A DNA stretch of 13,383 nt. Origin: Opitutaceae bacterium UBA4094. Its GTDB lineage: Bacteria; Verrucomicrobiota; Verrucomicrobiia; Opitutales; Opitutaceae. The DNA lies in NCBI GenBank assembly GCA_002382525.1, contig DFYA01000067.1, positions 1-13,383 of the forward strand. The letters are read 5' to 3'. The notes below the pieces were generated by a model that saw nothing but the letters and a program-made list of their open reading frames with translations, was not told the origin of the DNA and ran no database searches. Shown piece by piece: positions 1-6,633 of this stretch. Every line of letters begins with the position of its first letter. Positions within the stretch are counted from its first letter, which is position 1. Both the position numbers and the translations under genes were made by a program.

Positions 1-114
1 GATGGCTTGGGCACGGGTGTAAACGGAAACGACCACAAACCCGTCGAACGGGTGGCCGGGCTGGTTGATGACGTCGCCGGGTTGAGGAACCGGATCACGG
101 GATAAGTCACGCAT
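1..114 (-). CDS. DUF6573-like protein, N-terminal part (cut by window edge)
   Basis: The reverse strand reads 38 codons from an ATG at 112-114 to the window edge without a stop. The last visible residues, VSVYTRAQAI, match the opening motif I associate with DUF6573 proteins (a Y-T-R-A-Q-A run followed by a short acidic region), which are small proteins of unknown function common on plasmids and integrative elements. The first 25 residues are a proline-rich leader (PVPQPGDVINQPGHPFDG). No Shine-Dalgarno motif is seen before the ATG. The rest of the gene lies beyond base 1. The family name is from memory of one short motif, so it is tentative; that this is coding is more certain, because the codons read as a sensible protein from a proper start. 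It is transcribed away from the hairpin-rich region at 115-442. Confidence 0.6.
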   Translation of the reverse strand, partial: MRDLSRDPVPQPGDVINQPGHPFDGFVVVSVYTRAQAI

Positions 115-442
115 GGCAGGGTGGGAACGAAGCGCGCCAACGAGCGCGCGGGGAGAGCGGCGAACCGCGCCGCGCGGCCCCTGCCGGGGCCAAACCTTGA
201 AATGAGGCCGTCCCGGAGGGATGCCGACGTGCAGCGCCGGCAGCGCAAGGAGGAGCGCAGGGCGTCTAGCCCGAGAACTCCTTGAGGCGGCACGACGGGC
301 GGAGTGCGCAGCGCGAAGCCCGCCCCGCCGTCGCAGGCGCTAAACTCAGGCAACCCTCCGGGATGGCTTTTCCCTCACAAGCCCGAGCGCAAGCGAGCAT
401 CGGCCTCTGCCGTCACCGCTTTTGCCCGATAACCTCTTCGAG
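115..442. other. Gene-free, GC-rich, hairpin-rich intergenic region
   Basis: No convincing coding frame is found here. Two perfect short hairpins lie close together: GCGCGC at 132-137 pairing with 144-149 around a 6-base loop, and GGCCCC at 176-181 pairing with GGGGCC at 186-191 around TGCC. A longer-range perfect 10-base inverted repeat links TCCCGGAGGG (211-220) with CCCTCCGGGA (354-363). None is followed by a T-run on either strand, so these do not look like intrinsic terminators. The region lies between the start of the DUF6573-like gene and the end of the AbiEii toxin gene, so it should hold at least the promoter of the former. A structured RNA or a regulatory or replication site is possible, but GC-rich sequence makes chance hairpins common. 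Confidence 0.35.
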
Positions 443-1285
443 TCAGAAACTCCGGCGGAGCGCGTCGGCGGCGAACTGCATGTCTTGCCTCACTTGGAGG
501 CGACTCATCTGAAGATCGGCCGATTCACCCGGCTGGCTGGCGCCATGCACGAAGTGAGCGGCCTTCACCGGTCCGGGAGCGTTTTCGTCCGCGAACAGCG
601 TTTCCAATGCGCGCTTGGCGTCAGGCATCGCGGGATTCTCCGCTGCCACCTCGGCGGCGAACGCGGCGATGGCGGCATCGGTGCCTCCGTCGTAGTGCAG
701 CAACGTGTAGAGCAGATCGAACGCGTCCTTGCCCTGCTGGCGGTGCAGAAAAGCCCGGAGCTTGAGGGTCAAAAACGGCCCGACCTCACACACCCGCGCG
801 GTGACGCGTTGCTCCGCACCATAAAGATCCAAACCGGTCACTGGCACCCGCCGCGCGGTTTTCAGCGCGCGAACGACGCCGGGCATGACGCTGGCGGGCA
901 CGTCGTCCACCAGCCTTGTGCCGCGCGGCTGGTCACCGTCCTCGACCAGAAAATCGACATACACGGTGAATCCGCCGACCTCGCGCTCAAATCTTCCGGA
1001 GTGTTGCGCGCTGGGTCGAAAACCCTGCGCGCGCAGGTCGGTGGACAAAGTGCCATACTGCCCCGCGCTCGCGCCGAGCGAGATGCCGAAATCCACGTCG
1101 AGCGTCGCCGGTCGCGGCAAAGCCCGTTCGCCCGTCGGATGCTTGCAGAGGTAAAGCGGGACCATGCCGCCAAGCAGCACCAGTTCGTCGTGATAATTGC
1201 CCAGCCCCGGCCAGACCGTGAGAAACGCCGGCAAGGTCTGCGAGGTCGCCCGAGGATCGTAGTCGGAATAGGTGTCGAATTTCAT
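443..1285 (-). CDS. AbiEii/AbiGii-type nucleotidyltransferase toxin
   Basis: Toxin half of a type IV toxin-antitoxin (AbiE) pair, 280 residues, acting in the cytoplasm. Family members are DNA polymerase beta-like nucleotidyltransferases; the mycobacterial MenT relatives add nucleotides to tRNA 3' ends. Visible signatures: the Gly-Gly motif of the nucleotidyltransferase fold in LVLLGGMVPLYL (G39-G40), the metal-binding pair in ATLDVDFGIS (D63, D65) with a possible third acidic residue in VYVDFLVE (D111), and the C-terminal block LTLKLRAFLHRQQGKDAFDL (K175 to D190), which matches the K-x-R...R-x3-K-D-x2-D-L motif of AbiEii. Length fits the family. Its ATG overlaps the stop of the antitoxin gene (TCAT at 1282-1285, i.e. 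ATGA), so translation is probably coupled. No missing key residue was seen, so it is likely active. The target is unknown. Confidence 0.9.
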   Translation of the reverse strand: MKFDTYSDYDPRATSQTLPAFLTVWPGLGNYHDELVLLGGMVPLYLCKHPTGERALPRPATLDVDFGISLGASAGQYGTLSTDLRAQGFRPSAQHSGRFEREVGGFTVYVDFLVEDGDQPRGTRLVDDVPASVMPGVVRALKTARRVPVTGLDLYGAEQRVTARVCEVGPFLTLKLRAFLHRQQGKDAFDLLYTLLHYDGGTDAAIAAFAAEVAAENPAMPDAKRALETLFADENAPGPVKAAHFVHGASQPGESADLQMSRLQVRQDMQFAADALRRSF

Positions 1286-2334
1286 GGGCGACAGAATACG
1301 GCTGACTCGCGAAGCGCGCGTGCCTGTTCGGGACCGCGCAGCCCCGTGTTTTGCAGATCGAGGTAAATCTGAGCGTCGGAAACCAGCGGTAAGTTGTCCA
1401 CCACCCGCGTCTCGCGAAACACGCCTTCATCGACGGGCAGATGAAACCAGACTCGCCCACCTTCGGAGACCGGACGAAGCCCCAGCGAGGCGAGCACGTC
1501 CGGCTCCGGCAGCCGGGACACATAGAGCGAGACCAACGGCGGCTCCGTGTAAGGATGCCGCAGCCAAGCCGCGATCCATTGGGTAAAGGCGAAGGGCGCA
1601 CCGTTGGGCGCGAGCGCGTCGCGCAGCCGATGCGCGAGACGCACGGGATCTTGTTCCAGGCAATGAAACCGCTGAGTAGCGACCCTGCGTGGAAAATCGT
1701 CCGCTTCGACCCACGCGTCGAGCAGCGCGTCCGGCGATGCGACGCGGTAGGATTGCAGCCGTTTGCTCGCGCCTGAGCGCTCCAGCATACCCTGCCGCTC
1801 CAGATGCGTGACAATGCGCGAGACCAAGCCGGACGTCGCGCCGGTGCGCGTGATGAGTTCGGCCTGCTTCCAGGAGCGATGTGGATCGCCCAGCAACGCG
1901 CGCACGATGCGAACGCTCTTGCCGACAAAAACATTTCGCGGTTCCAACTCGAACCGGTAGCGACGTCCAGGCAACGCGGGCAACTCCACCAGCAGCCCCT
2001 GCCCGCGCAGGAAGAGCCGTCCGTTCAGGTCGGCGGCGCTGAGCCGAAGGTCGCGGCAGGCCGCGAGCAGCGCCGGAGTCAGATTGGGCACAACCAGCAA
2101 ACTGCGCTCTGCCCCCTCGGGAAACCACTTGGCCAAATTTTGCGGGGATGGCGTCAGTTCGTAGCGGATCGAGAAAGCAAACTTCCGCCCATCCAGCACG
2201 AAGGTAGCATGCTCGGGATGGCCCGCCGGAGAAAGTTGCAGACCATCCAAACGCGGTTCTTCCGCGCTCGTGCGCCCAAACTCGGTTGCGAGTTCAGCGG
2301 CATATCGGATGACTTTATCCTTACTGGATTTCAC
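1282..2334 (-). CDS. AbiEi-type antitoxin / winged-helix autorepressor
   Basis: Antitoxin partner of the downstream AbiEii toxin. Family members neutralise the toxin and repress their own operon by binding inverted repeats in the promoter. With the GTG start at 2332-2334 it has 350 residues. Residues about 140-184 form a winged helix-turn-helix (SWKQAELITRTGATSGLVSR, then HLERQGML). The C-terminal block at about 311-343 (NLPLVSDAQIYLDLQNTGLR, then GPEQARALRE) is the conserved end of this AbiEi family. The frame also opens with TTG at 2379, adding 15 residues; I prefer GTG because the TTG version would put the 11-base operator-like inverted repeat (2336-2373) inside the coding sequence. Neither start has a good ribosome binding site. 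The stop overlaps the toxin's ATG by four bases. Family assignment is firm; the start is not. Confidence 0.85.
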   Translation of the reverse strand: MKSSKDKVIRYAAELATEFGRTSAEEPRLDGLQLSPAGHPEHATFVLDGRKFAFSIRYELTPSPQNLAKWFPEGAERSLLVVPNLTPALLAACRDLRLSAADLNGRLFLRGQGLLVELPALPGRRYRFELEPRNVFVGKSVRIVRALLGDPHRSWKQAELITRTGATSGLVSRIVTHLERQGMLERSGASKRLQSYRVASPDALLDAWVEADDFPRRVATQRFHCLEQDPVRLAHRLRDALAPNGAPFAFTQWIAAWLRHPYTEPPLVSLYVSRLPEPDVLASLGLRPVSEGGRVWFHLPVDEGVFRETRVVDNLPLVSDAQIYLDLQNTGLRGPEQARALRESAVFCRP

Positions 2335-2335
2335 T

Positions 2336-2421
2336 TTCTTATCAGATGGTGAGAATCCTATTTCTGATAAGAACTGCAAGCTATTCTTACTCGATAGCTA
2401 GTTCTTACAGCCCAGTAAGAA
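2336..2421. promoter_or_regulatory. Putative AbiEi operator: cluster of TTCTTA half-sites
   Basis: A perfect 11-base inverted repeat, TTCTTATCAGA (2336-2346) and TCTGATAAGAA (2363-2373), has a 16-base spacer. Upstream of it lie TTCTTAC at 2384-2390 and a second inverted repeat, TTCTTAC (2402-2408) with GTAAGAA (2415-2421), spaced by 6. In all, five copies of TTCTTA or its complement fall within 86 bases, in both orientations, directly before the AbiEi start. AbiEi antitoxins are known to bind inverted repeats in their promoters and autoregulate, so this is the expected place for the operator. No strong -35/-10 pair stands out; a weak one could overlap the half-sites. Confidence 0.6.
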
Positions 2422-2462
2422 TGACGTCAGTTCTTGGTTTTGCCCTTAGCCTCATTGGGGCG

Positions 2463-3074
2463 TTATGTCGGGGTAACGACGCTTACGAGATAAGGATAGA
2501 TCACCCGCGATACCCGATCCATTCGCGCGTAGTGCTCCAGCTCGTCCGTCGTGACGCGGTGCGCTCGCCAAGCCTCCCGCAGCGCTTCGAGCGCCACGTC
2601 GAGGCCGATCTTATTCCGAAACTTAAAGCAGTCGGCCACGGTTTTGGCTGGTCGACAGATTTTCACGGGCACGCCTTCGATTACATGCGTCTCGACTCCC
2701 TCGCTTAGCGCCGCGCCAGACGAGCGTATCACTCGCAGCCCTACGTTATCGAGCCGGGGATGCCACGCCTTGTGAGGAATCGTGATCCAAACCTCCTGCG
2801 GGCTTTGCGTGGTGAGGCCATGGAATCGCAGGGAGGAAAGGAGGCAGATGACCCCGTTGGGAACCCGCTTGGCGACCTCGGCCAAGGTGTGGTGCTCCGT
2901 GATGTCCGCCTCGGGTGGGCGATAGAGCCCCCTGCCCGCGTGATCAAGCAGCCCCGCCTCTACCGCCTGACGCAGCTGCACTCGATCAAACCCGCGCGCC
3001 ATCAGGTCGCGGGTGCGAAGCAGCGTGGTGCCCTTGAAGGCGGCGCGCAGTCGTTTTTGAGTTATGAGCGTCAT
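2463..3074 (-). CDS. AbiEi-type antitoxin/transcriptional regulator without a cognate toxin
   Basis: A 203-residue protein of a second, distinct AbiEi group. The N-terminal winged-helix domain (about residues 15-53) includes LLRTRDLMARGFDRVQLRQA and closes with GRGLYRPP, typical of the AbiEi N-terminal domain. The core continues with ICLLSSLRFHGLTT (about 76-89), EVWITIP (about 94-100) and VKICRPAKTVADCFKFRNKI (about 137-156), the usual C-terminal toxin-neutralising region. I place the start at ATG 3074 because GAGG sits six bases upstream; a longer frame to 3125 lacks such support. An AbiEii gene normally follows directly, but here the next 80-130 bases are the operator of another AbiE pair, so this antitoxin appears orphaned. 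It may control that pair or simply be a remnant that still looks intact. Divergent from the gene at 3221. Confidence 0.85.
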   Translation of the reverse strand: MTLITQKRLRAAFKGTTLLRTRDLMARGFDRVQLRQAVEAGLLDHAGRGLYRPPEADITEHHTLAEVAKRVPNGVICLLSSLRFHGLTTQSPQEVWITIPHKAWHPRLDNVGLRVIRSSGAALSEGVETHVIEGVPVKICRPAKTVADCFKFRNKIGLDVALEALREAWRAHRVTTDELEHYARMDRVSRVIYPYLVSVVTPT

Positions 3075-3128
3075 ACAAAACCTCGGCAAAGGTGGCTTAT
3101 CTCCTAGTTTTTGTAAAGCGCCCAATGA

Positions 3129-3174
3129 GTGACCGAAATAGGGTCACGCGCGAGGCCGACCGCAGGGCCTATTT
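3129..3174. promoter_or_regulatory. Nested inverted repeats in divergent intergenic region (possible operator)
   Basis: Between the divergently read AbiEi gene (start 3074) and the HTH gene (start 3221) lie several dyads: GTGACC (3129-3134) with GGTCAC (3142-3147), AGGCC (3153-3157) with GGCCT (3166-3170), and AAATAGG (3136-3142) with CCTATTT (3168-3174), which would compete with the first two. Both flanking products carry DNA-binding folds, so a shared control site is plausible. No clear promoter boxes were recognised. Confidence 0.35.
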
Positions 3175-3220
3175 GTAAAAACGCGTCGGGCGTAAGGTGG
3201 CGTCGAACCCAAAACCACCT

Positions 3221-3505
3221 ATGAAAAACAACACCGCCCCATCGTTCTTTTCCGAACCCGTTGACCCTCGTATCGAGGCGCGGGCGCTCGCTCTAGAAGT
3301 TATCTGCCGCCTGTTAATCTGGATCGCGGACGCCACCACGGTCGAGGCTCGCGGGCTGCGCGCAACCGTGGCTCTCTACTGCATCCGGCCTGATCTGCTG
3401 AACGGCGTGACCCTGGAGAAAATCGGCGAAGCCTCGGGCTTGAGCCGACAGGGCGTTTTCAAACTCGCGGCCGATTTCCGCGAAACCACGGGGCTACAGG
3501 CATGA
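3221..3505 (+). CDS. Small helix-turn-helix protein
   Basis: A 94-residue protein beginning at ATG 3221; a GTG at 3197 in the same frame would add eight residues. The C-terminal part (about residues 62-90) reads as a helix-turn-helix: TLEKIGEASGLSRQGVFKLA has the spacing of a recognition helix after a short turn. The middle (about 16-60) is helical, with a hydrophobic stretch, VICRLLIWIADATT. I do not recognise a named family. Its stop overlaps the next start in an ATGA (3502-3505), so it is co-translated with the DUF3102-like gene. A role as a DNA-binding regulator or in maintenance of the element is likely from the fold only. Confidence 0.7.
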   Translation: MKNNTAPSFFSEPVDPRIEARALALEVICRLLIWIADATTVEARGLRATVALYCIRPDLLNGVTLEKIGEASGLSRQGVFKLAADFRETTGLQA

Positions 3506-4014
3506 ACTCCACAGCCGAAACCACTTCGCCGGCGGACCAGATCAACCGTCTCCACGCCGAGGCCGTGAAACTCGCTGCTGCCTCGCGGCAGTCGCTGGAC
3601 GCCGCCCTCATGGCGGCTTGGCACGCCGGGGCCTTGCTCATCGCGGAAAAACAGCGCGTCCGCCGCAAGATGGGCGCGGGTGCGTGGCTGATTTGGCTCG
3701 AAAGCAATTTTCGGGGAACGCCACGCACCGCGCAGCGCTACATGCGTTTGGCGCGGAGCGTGGCCGATCCCGGCTTCGTCCAAGGGCTCAGTCTACGCCA
3801 AGCCTACGAACGCCTCGGCATCGCGACGGAACCGAAGCGTCGCGGTCAAGCCGCCCCCGGTCGGCTGGCCCCGCACGTCAGCTTGGCAACGCGACTGGCG
3901 CGCACGCTCCGTTCGCCCAAGGTCTGTGCCTTGATGACGCCGGAGCACAAGGCCGCTTACCAATCCGACCTGCGCGCCCTGTATGACCGTTTGCGCGCGT
4001 TGTTTGAAAATTGA
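3502..4014 (+). CDS. DUF3102-like protein
   Basis: A 170-residue protein with an ATG inside the ATGA overlap with the preceding HTH gene. Residues about 62-85 contain WLIWLESNFRGTPRTAQRYM followed by RLA, which resembles the conserved core of DUF3102-type proteins found on plasmids, phages and integrative elements (an aromatic W-x2-W-L run followed by a R-T-A-Q-R-Y-M-R-L-A helix). The N-terminal third is a helical region with many Ala and Glu residues (about 12-55), and the C-terminal 50 residues are basic and helical. The molecular role of the family is unknown to me; the position in a small operon of DNA-binding proteins suggests maintenance or regulation of the mobile element. Confidence 0.65.
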   Translation: MNSTAETTSPADQINRLHAEAVKLAAASRQSLDAALMAAWHAGALLIAEKQRVRRKMGAGAWLIWLESNFRGTPRTAQRYMRLARSVADPGFVQGLSLRQAYERLGIATEPKRRGQAAPGRLAPHVSLATRLARTLRSPKVCALMTPEHKAAYQSDLRALYDRLRALFEN

Positions 4015-4067
4015 ACCGCGCTTGCGGTGAACATTTTCACGCCAACGAGTTCCAAATGGAAACAGCC

Positions 4068-4847
4068 ATGAGCAAGAGCGTTGAAGTCCCTGATGTCTCT
4101 GCGGCGCTGCAAGCGTTCACGGAGAGCGACGACGATGCGGCCTTCCGCCTTTTTGCCCGATTATGCCGAGCCTCCCCCGCTCTCCGCGAATGGCTGTGGG
4201 AGGAGTTTGCGCGCAAGCCCAAGACGCGGGCGAAAGTTGCCGCCGCCTTGGCGAAGGACGCGACCGCGGCCGATGGTGTGGCGTTCGCATCAGACAATCA
4301 CCCGCTACGGATCGAAGCCGCTGCACTTCGACAGCAAATGCCCGCGCGCATCTATGGCGGGCTTACGTGGAGCGAAGTGGAAGCCTTGGTGCGCCATTAC
4401 CAAGCCGGCAAAATCGACCTCGGGACTTTTCTGCTGGTGAACGAATGGCGGCGCGAAGCGGGCGAGGGTTTTGAGCCGCCACGCCTTACCTTGGCTTCCG
4501 CCGAGTGGTTCGGACAGGTTGTGCGTGCCGGCGAAACCCGCTTGTTGCGCCATGTCGGGAAGACACTGCGGTTTATGACTTCACTTGAAAAAGCACCGAA
4601 GCGCCGGGGGCTTTTCGGGCATACTGACTGGTGGAAGCTCAACGTGCTTTTCTACATGCTACGCCATCCACGAGAGTCCTATCGCACGCGGGAGTTCCGC
4701 TCCCATCTGGCCGATCTCGGAATTGAAGTAGGCACAAAGGACATTCGCCGTTTTTGCAGCCGACACGGGATTCAGCGCGACGTCCGGGCTGGCAGGCCCA
4801 GAGTGCCGGGCGCTGTCAGATTATTGGCTCGAAACTCAAGGCGGTGA
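4068..4847 (+). CDS. Unknown protein with basic C-terminal region
   Basis: About 259 residues from ATG 4068, which has GGA nine bases before it. An ATG at 4056 and a TTG at 4011 in the same frame are alternatives. No known domain was recognised. The N-terminus (about 1-80) is acidic then helical. The middle has TWSEVEALVRHYQAGKIDLG (about 100-119), which reads like an amphipathic helix pair. The C-terminal third is basic: DWWKLNVLFYMLRHPRESYR (about 187-206), then IRRFCSRHGIQRD and AGRPR, suggesting a helix-turn-helix-like nucleic-acid-binding end. It follows the DUF3102-like gene by 53 bases on the same strand, so it probably belongs to the same transcript. The last 76 bases overlap the 3' end of the opposite-strand HNH gene, which is odd for two intact genes. 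Confidence 0.65.
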   Translation: MSKSVEVPDVSAALQAFTESDDDAAFRLFARLCRASPALREWLWEEFARKPKTRAKVAAALAKDATAADGVAFASDNHPLRIEAAALRQQMPARIYGGLTWSEVEALVRHYQAGKIDLGTFLLVNEWRREAGEGFEPPRLTLASAEWFGQVVRAGETRLLRHVGKTLRFMTSLEKAPKRRGLFGHTDWWKLNVLFYMLRHPRESYRTREFRSHLADLGIEVGTKDIRRFCSRHGIQRDVRAGRPRVPGAVRLLARNSRR

Positions 4848-5941
4848 TGCTCGAGGTATGTGCAAGTCTTCGCGTCGAAGCCCAAGCCCTTAAAGTTGGG
4901 CTCGATACTTAGGGCCATGAGAGTCTCCGGCAGCAGATTTGCCGCCGTTAGCAGTTCGCCATCGTCCGTAAAGGAAATGAGGCGTTGGTCGAAAAGATGG
5001 TCGTAAAGCGGGGTCAGCAAGAGTCCGTTATGTGGATCGAGGCGTTCTTGGTTCGTGGAATCGCGCCAAGGCTTGATGTGAGATGCACGGAGCAAACGGT
5101 GATCGTAAATGCCGGTGACATAGCAGCAGCCTCGAAGCTTCAGAAGGTCGCGCCTGAACTTTCCTTGCCCGACTCTAGCGCTGATCAGCTCTTTTCGCTC
5201 GGTTTCCGTGGGCGCGGAAACGCTCAGAATGTCTTCAGCGACGTTTTCCGTCTCCTTCGCGGATTCTCCGTGCTCGCCGCGCTGGAGAGCCTCGACGATA
5301 CTCACGAAGTAGGAGTTGCACCAGAGGTCCTCGGGGTAATCCGAAGGTGTGAGCGAATGCGTCTCGTTGTAGAGCTGCACGTAGCGCTCTAGGTCGGGAT
5401 AAAAGGGTGTCCCGCTCTTTGGGTAGAACACGACTCGCTCGTCTTCCCAGCAAATCCGGAACGGGCACCCTCGGCCAAGAGTTTTGAAGGTGAGTCCATG
5501 GTTCTGGCGGGCAAAGCGGGTGAAGTCCTTGGTCGAGATTGTGCGGACGGGGTTGTCAGCCGTGGTGGCGGAAAGCGTCCCACGGTAGCCTTCGAGCAGA
5601 GCGACAATTTCTTCAATGGATCGACGTTTCCCATCTCCAGGCTGCCAGTAGGGGACGTTCGCGCCCTTCTGCCCTTTCGTCGTCAGCCCGAGACGTTTCA
5701 GCCAAGAGGCCGATGCTTCCGTCACAAGCAGTTTGGCCGTCCGGTTGACGCGTATGCTGATGGCGAAGCGGACGCCAGGCAGCGCACAAGTGAGGCCGAG
5801 TTCGCCGTTGGCAGGCGAGATCGGGCTCGGCGCGTCTGAGGTGTCAAATCCGCGCCCGGCAAGGTCGCGCTTCAATTGCTGCACTATCCGGGGAATGCCC
5901 GCGTCGATGAGCGTGCGTTTATTCTCTTCAGCTGTCGGCAT
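4772..5941 (-). CDS. HNH endonuclease (HNH_2 type)
   Basis: A 389-residue predicted DNA endonuclease. I chose ATG 5941 because AGGA lies nine bases upstream; a TTG at 5983 would add 14 residues. The C-terminal third carries the HNH_2 restriction-nuclease signature in order: RVGQGKFRRDLLKLRGCCYV (from about residue 256), ASHIKPW (about 286-292, with H288 as first catalytic His), LDPHNGLLLTPLYDHLFDQR (N305, H315), then ISFTDDGELL. This is the pattern of modification-dependent and stand-alone restriction HNH proteins. The N-terminal 240 residues match no domain I know; they probably recognise the target DNA. The gene lies 45 bases after the glycine-rich small gene and is probably cotranscribed with it. 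The 14-residue tail beyond the usual family end (LEHHRLEFRAN) overlaps the opposite-strand gene. Confidence 0.85.
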   Translation of the reverse strand: MPTAEENKRTLIDAGIPRIVQQLKRDLAGRGFDTSDAPSPISPANGELGLTCALPGVRFAISIRVNRTAKLLVTEASASWLKRLGLTTKGQKGANVPYWQPGDGKRRSIEEIVALLEGYRGTLSATTADNPVRTISTKDFTRFARQNHGLTFKTLGRGCPFRICWEDERVVFYPKSGTPFYPDLERYVQLYNETHSLTPSDYPEDLWCNSYFVSIVEALQRGEHGESAKETENVAEDILSVSAPTETERKELISARVGQGKFRRDLLKLRGCCYVTGIYDHRLLRASHIKPWRDSTNQERLDPHNGLLLTPLYDHLFDQRLISFTDDGELLTAANLLPETLMALSIEPNFKGLGFDAKTCTYLEHHRLEFRANNLTAPGTLGLPARTSR

Positions 5942-5986
5942 GGTTAGACGTCCTAAGCCGGCAAAGACATGAGCGCCAACCAATCA

Positions 5987-6307
5987 TCAAACCATGTTTT
6001 TGATCTGACTCAGAAACGCGTTCAGTTGCCCCACGAGGAAGTCGTTGTCGTTGAGGCCGCGCTTTTCCCAGAGGTCGAAAATCGCCTGCTCGCTCGGCGT
6101 CGGCCGCCGGCCGCCGCCTCCACCACCGTCTCCGGCACAGCCTGGTGTGGAGAGAGCGACGTTCAGGGAGCCGGACATTATCTGAACCTTGACGCACACT
6201 ACCTGACCAGACGCCCGCCTCCCTTCGATTTGTTCTTTCAGCCATGACGGCGTGACTTGGTCGAGGGTGCGGTCGTTGCCGTTGATGGAGACTCGAATGG
6301 GACTCAT
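5987..6307 (-). CDS. Small glycine-rich protein of unknown function
   Basis: A 106-residue protein from ATG 6307; the frame is open farther upstream but reads through the intrinsic terminator at 6368-6397, so a start after it is required. An in-frame ATG at 6346-6348 is also possible. Layout: residues 1-35 charged; 36-55 hydrophobic and strand-like (VVCVKVQIMSGSLNVALSTP); C57; then a run of six Gly (61-66) followed by Arg-Arg; then a helical C-terminus with IFDLWEKRGLNDNDFLVGQL (76-95). It looks like two small domains joined by a flexible Gly linker. I do not recognise a family. It is followed after 45 bases by the HNH nuclease gene, so the two may form a functional pair such as nuclease plus partner or inhibitor; this is inference from position. 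Confidence 0.65.
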   Translation of the reverse strand: MSPIRVSINGNDRTLDQVTPSWLKEQIEGRRASGQVVCVKVQIMSGSLNVALSTPGCAGDGGGGGGRRPTPSEQAIFDLWEKRGLNDNDFLVGQLNAFLSQIKNMV

Positions 6308-6367
6308 GAGCTGTAGCGGTGGTTGAATTTGCAGGATCGCCCGCATGTGCGGGCGCAACGAGGAGAG

Positions 6368-6397
6368 AAAAAAGGCGGCGGGAGTTATCCCGCCGCC
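6368..6397 (-). terminator. Intrinsic terminator of the YdjM-DUF2188-YjzC-like operon
   Basis: On the minus strand a perfect 9-bp stem, GGCGGCGGG/CCCGCCGCC (6389-6397 with 6374-6382), closes a 6-base loop and runs straight into six T (bases 6368-6373). It begins 16 bases after the stop of the YjzC-like gene at 6414. This is a standard rho-independent terminator and separates the operon above it from the small protein and HNH genes below it. Confidence 0.93.
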
Positions 6398-6413
6398 GAG
6401 AATGCTGAATGGA

Positions 6414-6599
6414 TTAGCTACCGATGTAGCGCCACCAAGCGGCCTTGTTTGAAGAGCGAACGGGAGGAAACGTGTCGCCCGCATCGAGCGGGATGACGCG
6501 TTCCTCGGCCGTCGGGGCGGGAGTTGTCGTGCCGTCCACGTAGCCATCGAACGCGTAACGGCCCTTGAGCACGCATTGCTGTCCGGTTTTGTATCTCAT
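6414..6599 (-). CDS. YjzC-like small protein
   Basis: A 61-residue protein. The ATG at 6597-6599 is preceded by AAGGAGGT, the strongest ribosome binding site in the window, so translation is expected to be efficient; the longer open frame upstream is not coding. Sequence features: YKTGQQCVLKGRY (3-15), VIPLDAGDTFPPVR (35-48) and AAWWRYIG (53-60). A short Gly-Gln opening, a Leu-x-x-Gly-Asp-x-Phe-Pro-Pro motif and a Trp-rich end resemble YjzC-like small proteins, whose function is unknown. Last gene of an operon with DUF2188 (34 bases upstream) and the YdjM-like gene, and directly followed by the terminator. Family assignment is from a few motifs and could be wrong. Confidence 0.7.
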   Translation of the reverse strand: MRYKTGQQCVLKGRYAFDGYVDGTTTPAPTAEERVIPLDAGDTFPPVRSSNKAAWWRYIGS

Positions 6600-6633
6600 G
6601 ATTACCTCCTTTCTGGGTTGTTGAAGCGGGGGA

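Noticed and set aside
422..1366. A 314-codon plus-strand open frame across the AbiEii gene
   Set aside because: It is antisense to a clearly recognisable toxin gene, has an unnatural composition rich in Arg, and matches no family.
987..1934. A 315-codon minus-strand open frame overlapping both AbiE genes
   Set aside because: Same-strand, other-frame shadow in GC-rich DNA; the AbiEi and AbiEii frames both carry conserved motifs and this one does not.
6338..6355. 8-bp hairpin CGCCCGCA/TGCGGGCG as a second terminator
   Set aside because: The loop is only two bases and no T-run follows on either strand; it lies between a real terminator and the next gene's start.
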